Program-made: the position numbers and the translations under genes | The notes under the pieces: model-generated | Seen by the model: the letters and a program-made list of their open reading frames with translations, nothing else | Told to the model about the DNA's origin: nothing | Databases searched by the model: none | Assembly (NCBI GenBank): GCA_900095095.1 | Contig: FMBT01000461.1 | Coordinates: 1 to 64,000, forward strand | Direction of reading: 5' to 3' | Length of the DNA: 64,000 nt | From: Fragilariopsis cylindrus CCMP1102 | Taxonomy: Eukaryota; Bacillariophyta; Bacillariophyceae; Bacillariales; Bacillariaceae | Part shown: piece by piece, positions 60,511 to 64,000 of the stretch | How the letters are laid out: every line of letters begins with the position of its first letter | How positions within the stretch are numbered: the first letter of the stretch is position 1

Positions 60511-61052
60511 GGGATTACTAGCACCCATTATATCTATACCTACAAAGTCCACATAATGCTTAGGTTTCTATGGTGGTTATGAAGTTTGAGGGCTGCATTA
60601 ACCAAAAAATTGGCAATTTAGGCCCCAAAACAGGGTTTTCTACTTTTGCGTGCACCTAAGCTGAATAATCAACACAAAGCTCCAAGAGTTAGTTCTTTTT
60701 GGTATTTATGGTGCACCTCATCCACATTTTGTGTGATGATTCACCTTTTTGAGCGTACTGTATGTCCACAAAAACTGCAAATGGGCCATTTTTTGGGGTT
60801 ATTTGATGTGTGCTGTGTAGTGTGTGAGCCTGCATTAGGAGATACCAGTAGGCTTAAGAGACTAAGGAATGTAACAGTTCTCCATCCAATAGATCAATTG
60901 TTAACTTCAAAGTTTATTTCTCCAAAAATATGATTCTTTAGGTCTATTTACTTGATTGATGCTAAAGTTGTTATTATATAGTAGAATAACAATTACTAGT
61001 AAAATTTGGGCATGATTTAGTTTTTATATAGGCAAATTTGGGCATGATTTAG

Positions 61053-62499
61053 TCCTTATATTCGTACGTAACAAATACGTCTCTAGCTATCAAATTCAAA
61101 CCGGTTTGCACTACAGTACCTCTTTTTGTTGTTTGTATCTTATTGTTGAGTTTGCAGCACAGCAATAGGCCATTTTAATGTTGTATTTTGTGTTTGTGTG
61201 TGATAAGGTTGAGTCTACAGCATACAAGTTGCCAGGTGGTGGGTGGGACTAAGAGATGATATGTGCTTCATATGATAAACCCATAGTAGTTATTTTGTAC
61301 CTAACAAAATGCATGATTAGGTGTATATATTGGTATTCTAAAGTTACTAGTATAGTACTGTAAATACTATGGAACATTATTACCCCTGCTATGGAATACA
61401 GTACAAGTAGGCCTTTTTTCTTTGATGTTAGTCGTACGGTACTACTAGCGGCCAGACGAACAATGCAGAGGAGCTCTTCACATCCATCATTTCGTTCATC
61501 GTTAACTTCACAACACCCAACATTTAAACGGAAGCAAAGCATGGATTCGATTCATGACTGACTCACTCACAATTACCACTTCATTGGATTAGGACGGATG
61601 ACGCATATTTTCGATATAAATACACGAACTAAAGCAACGTCGATCGTGCGAGCCACTCCGTCTCAAACATTAGTGTACGCACCACACTGTAACACAAACA
61701 TGACGTATCGTACCAAACTTATCGATTGAATACCGTAATTAAACATCAACGATCGCGTTTACAATTTACTGTATCGTACCAAAATTATCGATTGAATACC
61801 ACAAAAACAACGGCGAAGCTTGTGGGCCTGATTATGAGGTGGCCGAACAATGTGCCCTTTCATCACCCAAGAGCTCTAATAAATGAAGCATAAACGTATA
61901 TCAACATCAATAGCTCTAAAGTTAATTAACAATCTTATAAGTACTTCAAGCAAGAATAGAGCAATGACGCGATGAAAACATGTCAAATTATCACACTTGT
62001 TCAGTAAGAAAAATGCACAGAGCAAGATTATTTGGCGATGAAACCGTGTCAAACTATCACACTATCACACTTCTTCGCTAAAGTAAATGCACAGGCAGCA
62101 ATTGCCCAAGAATTACGTCACATACAGTACCGTACAAAGTCCAAGAGTTAAAAAAAAAAGATTTAGCACGATCGGCCGAACAATGTGCAATCCCTAGAAT
62201 TACGTCACACTACAGTACCGTACAAAGTCCAAGAGTTGAAAAAAGATTTAGCACGATCGATCGATCGATACTGACGATTTTGATGACGAGGACGACGGAT
62301 GAAACGTATAATATCGTTGTTATTCTACGTGCTATTAAAAACTCACTGCGAAGTTTGTGTCGAATCTTTTACAAAAACGAACCACATTACGTAAAACGAT
62401 CGACATTACAATTTATCTCATAAAACAAAATCAGAACACAATCAATAACAAACAATCACAAACAACATCAAATATATAATACTTTTAACAATTATCAAA
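61053..62499. other. Intergenic with several short tandem duplications
   Basis: No gene seen. Three pairs of imperfect direct duplications: ATCGATTGAATACC with flanks at about 61706-61735 and 61766-61797; a roughly 65-bp unit with TGTCAAACTATCACAC at 61970-62035 and 62036-62100; and an 80-bp unit with ACAGTACCGTACAAAGTCC at about 62113-62187 and 62196-62272. The last pair lies 230 bp before the FAS1 gene start and may belong to its promoter. Confidence 0.6.
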
Positions 62500-63375
62500 A
62501 TGCAACTTTCATTCGCCTTTGCCGCTATCGCTACTATCTGCTTCACTGCTGTCAATACAAATGCAGAAAGTCATACATCAAGTCCTGTTGATATTCCATC
62601 AACAGCAATTGCTGCCGGTTCTTTCGAAACATTAGTTGCAGGATTAACAGCAGCTGATTTAGTGAGTCCTCTTGCTGAACCAAACGGTCCATTCACTGTA
62701 CTTGCCCCAACTGATGATGCATTTGCTGCTCTTCCTGATGGTTTATTAGAATGTTTATTACTACCAGATAACAAAGGAGCGTTATCTGCAATCTTGACAT
62801 ATCACGTCATTGAAGGAGAAGTACCATCAACTGATTTAAGTACTATGATGGCAACAACTTTACAAGGTGAAACTGCTTCTATTGATATAACTGATGGTGT
62901 TGTTATTAATGATTCAGCTACAGTTACTACTGCTGATGTCATGACAAGCAATGGTATTATTCACGTTATTGACGCTGTCTTAGTACCACCATCTATTGAT
63001 GTTGATGCATTCCTTAAGACATGTAGTATGGATATGGATAGTGGTATGGATAATGGCATGGATAAGGATAAGGATAAAGATATGGATAAGGATAAGGACA
63101 TGGATAAGGACATGGATAATGGCATGGATAATGGCATGGATAATGGCATGGATAATGGCATGGATAATGGCATGGATAATGGCATGGATAATGGCATGGA
63201 TAATGGCATGGATAATGGCATGGATAATGGCATGGATAATGGCATGGATAATGGCATGGATAATGGCATGGATAATGGCATGGATATGGATATGAATGAA
63301 GAATCATCATCACCATCACTATACGGTTCCATCGTCGGACTTACCATCATTGCTGTTGTTTCTGCTTTATTGTAA
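62500..63375 (+). CDS. Secreted fasciclin (FAS1) domain protein with Met-Asp-Asn-Gly repeat
   Basis: Single exon, 291 residues, ATG at 62500 (ATCAAAATGCAAC). Signal peptide 1-22 (ending NTNA). One FAS1 domain spans about residues 30-165: FTVLAPTDDAFAALP is the H1 box, ILTYHVIEGEV carries the central YH motif, and GIIHVIDAVLVPP is the H2 box. FAS1 modules mediate cell adhesion. An unusual acidic and Met-rich region (about 180-262) follows, with Met-Asp-Lys-Asp units and then 14 copies of Met-Asp-Asn-Gly. The protein ends with a Ser-rich spacer and a hydrophobic tail (IVGLTIIAVVSALL) suited to a GPI anchor. Likely a cell-surface adhesion or matrix protein. The repeat might bind metal through Asp/Asn side chains, which is inference. 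Confidence 0.88.
   Translation: MQLSFAFAAIATICFTAVNTNAESHTSSPVDIPSTAIAAGSFETLVAGLTAADLVSPLAEPNGPFTVLAPTDDAFAALPDGLLECLLLPDNKGALSAILTYHVIEGEVPSTDLSTMMATTLQGETASIDITDGVVINDSATVTTADVMTSNGIIHVIDAVLVPPSIDVDAFLKTCSMDMDSGMDNGMDKDKDKDMDKDKDMDKDMDNGMDNGMDNGMDNGMDNGMDNGMDNGMDNGMDNGMDNGMDNGMDNGMDNGMDNGMDMDMNEESSSPSLYGSIVGLTIIAVVSALL
63112..63279 (+). repeat. 12-bp coding tandem repeat, 14 identical copies
   Basis: ATGGATAATGGC repeated without visible change, encoding Met-Asp-Asn-Gly. Complete lack of synonymous differences indicates very recent expansion or ongoing slippage. Confidence 0.9.
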
Positions 63376-64000
63376 AGCAATCAATCAAGCACATAGATGA
63401 ACGATTAACATATTGATTATGGGATATGTTTCCTACTGTCGATGTTTTCGGTCGTTCAGCTCGCTTACGTATTTATGTCTCGTGCGGCATTCTAATCAAA
63501 TCATTATATTTTAAAAAAAGGAATGTAACAGTTCTCCATCCAATAGATCAATTGTTAACTTCAAAGTTTATTTTTCCAAAAAAATGATTCTTTAGGTCTA
63601 TATACTTGATTGATGCTAAAGTTGTTATTATATAGCAGAATAAAAATTACTAGTAAAATTTGGGAATGATTTAGTTTTTATATTTTCAAATTTTGGATTT
63701 TAAATACATCAAACCGTTGTGCACTACCTGCGTGTAGACTGTAGGAGTGCTGAAGTCTGTTCTTCGTACGAGCGCTGAAAAAATTGCGAAAGCAACTACA
63801 GTAAGCTCATTCATTCATGCATGTTTCATCAAGACAGGAAATAAATAGCAACAAACCAAGTCTCTGAAGACATCGTTGGATCTGCCTGTGTGATCCACAA
63901 CCAACAAATCAACGTACGGTACAATAGAAGGCCATGTGAAACGTCTGATCGGATCAAGATGTCATCGATACTATACACATTGAATATCATTTGGGTTGAA
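63376..64000. other. 3' flank of the FAS1 gene and window edge
   Basis: No gene seen apart from the repeat fragment at 63520-63686. The sequence after 63700 has no recognised feature. Confidence 0.45.
63520..63686 (+). repeat. Isolated end of the complex repeat family
   Basis: About 167 bp nearly identical to 60868-61031, the right end of copy 2, from GGAATGTAACAGTTCTCC to GATTTAGTTTTTATA. The rest of the element is absent, so this is a solo end or a truncated insertion. It is more similar to copy 2 than copy 2 is to copy 1. Confidence 0.85.

Larger units (their letters stand above)
57396..61035. repeat. Complex interspersed repeat, copy 2 (inverted relative to 31.7-34.2 kb)
   Basis: Segments in order: 187-bp unit array 57405-58190; a block 58200-59130 that is the inverse of 33560-32690; a private block 59130-59690; a second unit array 59700-60510; a block 60510-60760 matching 32245-32450 in direct orientation; and an end block 60800-61035 that is the inverse of 31950-31735. 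A 20-bp part of the end (AAATTTGGGCATGATTTAG) is itself duplicated at 61033-61052. Short open frames inside (up to 125 codons) translate the repeat units and are not genes. No enzyme domain is recognised, so the family is left unclassified. Confidence 0.7.

Noticed and set aside
59503-60556. Open frames of 60-125 codons within the repeat arrays as genes
   Set aside because: They are translations of the 187-bp unit in several frames and both strands, with no domain and no codon signature.
57396-61035. The complex repeat as a Helitron, because one edge ends CTAG after a short palindrome
   Set aside because: The opposite end does not show a clear TC start, no 3' hairpin of the expected size is visible, and flanking bases differ between copies. 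Left unclassified.
62961-63380. Minus-strand Ser-Met-Pro-Leu repeat frame over the FAS1 gene
   Set aside because: Antisense shadow of the Met-Asp-Asn-Gly repeat.

Overview
The window looks like nuclear DNA of a stramenopile, most probably a diatom. It is AT-rich and has short GT..AG introns of about 140-400 bp. Many proteins carry long Asn, Asp, Ser or Gln tracts. Secreted proteins have Pro/Thr-rich repeats and Cys-rich modules of the kind common in diatoms. The gene set is clearly eukaryotic: the spliceosomal GTPase Snu114/EFTUD2, an NCA2-type mitochondrial protein, a FAS1 protein, a ferric reductase/NOX-like protein, an aquaporin and a SulP transporter. I saw no rRNA, convincing tRNA, CRISPR array or bacterial operon. 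The species cannot be named from sequence alone.

Layout. 1-1.8 kb: AT-rich spacer with degenerate repeats. 1.8-4.1 kb: secreted trypsin-like protease with a long C-terminal extension. 4.1-8.9 kb: gene-poor, with a fold-back DNA transposon at 5.46-6.44 kb. 8.9-10.8 kb: secreted Lys/Pro/Thr-rich protein with a knottin-like Cys module. 12.7-16.3 kb (-): NCA2-like protein. 17.3-21.1 kb (+): type II membrane leucine-rich-repeat protein. 22.0-25.5 kb (+): Snu114. 25.9-27.1 kb (-): FHA protein. 27.7-29.1 kb (+): secreted protein with four PSI-like Cys-rich modules. 30.3-31.6 kb (-): ankyrin-like protein. 31.7-34.2 kb: a complex repeat element. 34.5-35.4 kb (-): EF-hand protein. 36.3-36.6 kb: perfect 142-bp duplication. 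37.5-40.8 kb (-): SulP-STAS-cyclic-nucleotide-binding transporter. 41.6-43.7 kb: convergent FABP-like and Ala-rich Cys-motif genes. 44.3-45.7 kb (+): IQ/RING protein. 47.9-49.2 kb (+): coiled-coil protein, possibly kinetochore-related. 50.6-54.3 kb (+): seven-exon ferric reductase-like protein. 55.0-56.3 kb (-): aquaporin. 57.4-61.0 kb: second, largely inverted copy of the 31.7-kb element. 62.5-63.4 kb (+): FAS1 protein with a Met-Asp-Asn-Gly repeat. 63.5-63.7 kb: isolated end of the same repeat family.

The genes are independent eukaryotic transcription units, not operons. Several share themes: extracellular or cell-surface proteins (protease, Lys/Pro/Thr-rich, LRR, PSI-like, FAS1) and membrane transport or redox (SulP, aquaporin, ferric reductase). 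Gene models were built by joining frames at consensus splice sites and checking reading phase.

The most important general observation concerns five otherwise well-conserved host genes (protease, Snu114, SulP, FABP-like, ferric reductase) plus the small Cys-motif gene. All are interrupted only by single-base insertions or deletions, mostly in homopolymers. This looks like uncorrected long-read assembly error rather than gene death. The most unusual DNA is the inverted pair of complex repeats with internal arrays of about 187-bp units at 31.7-34.2 and 57.4-61.0 kb.
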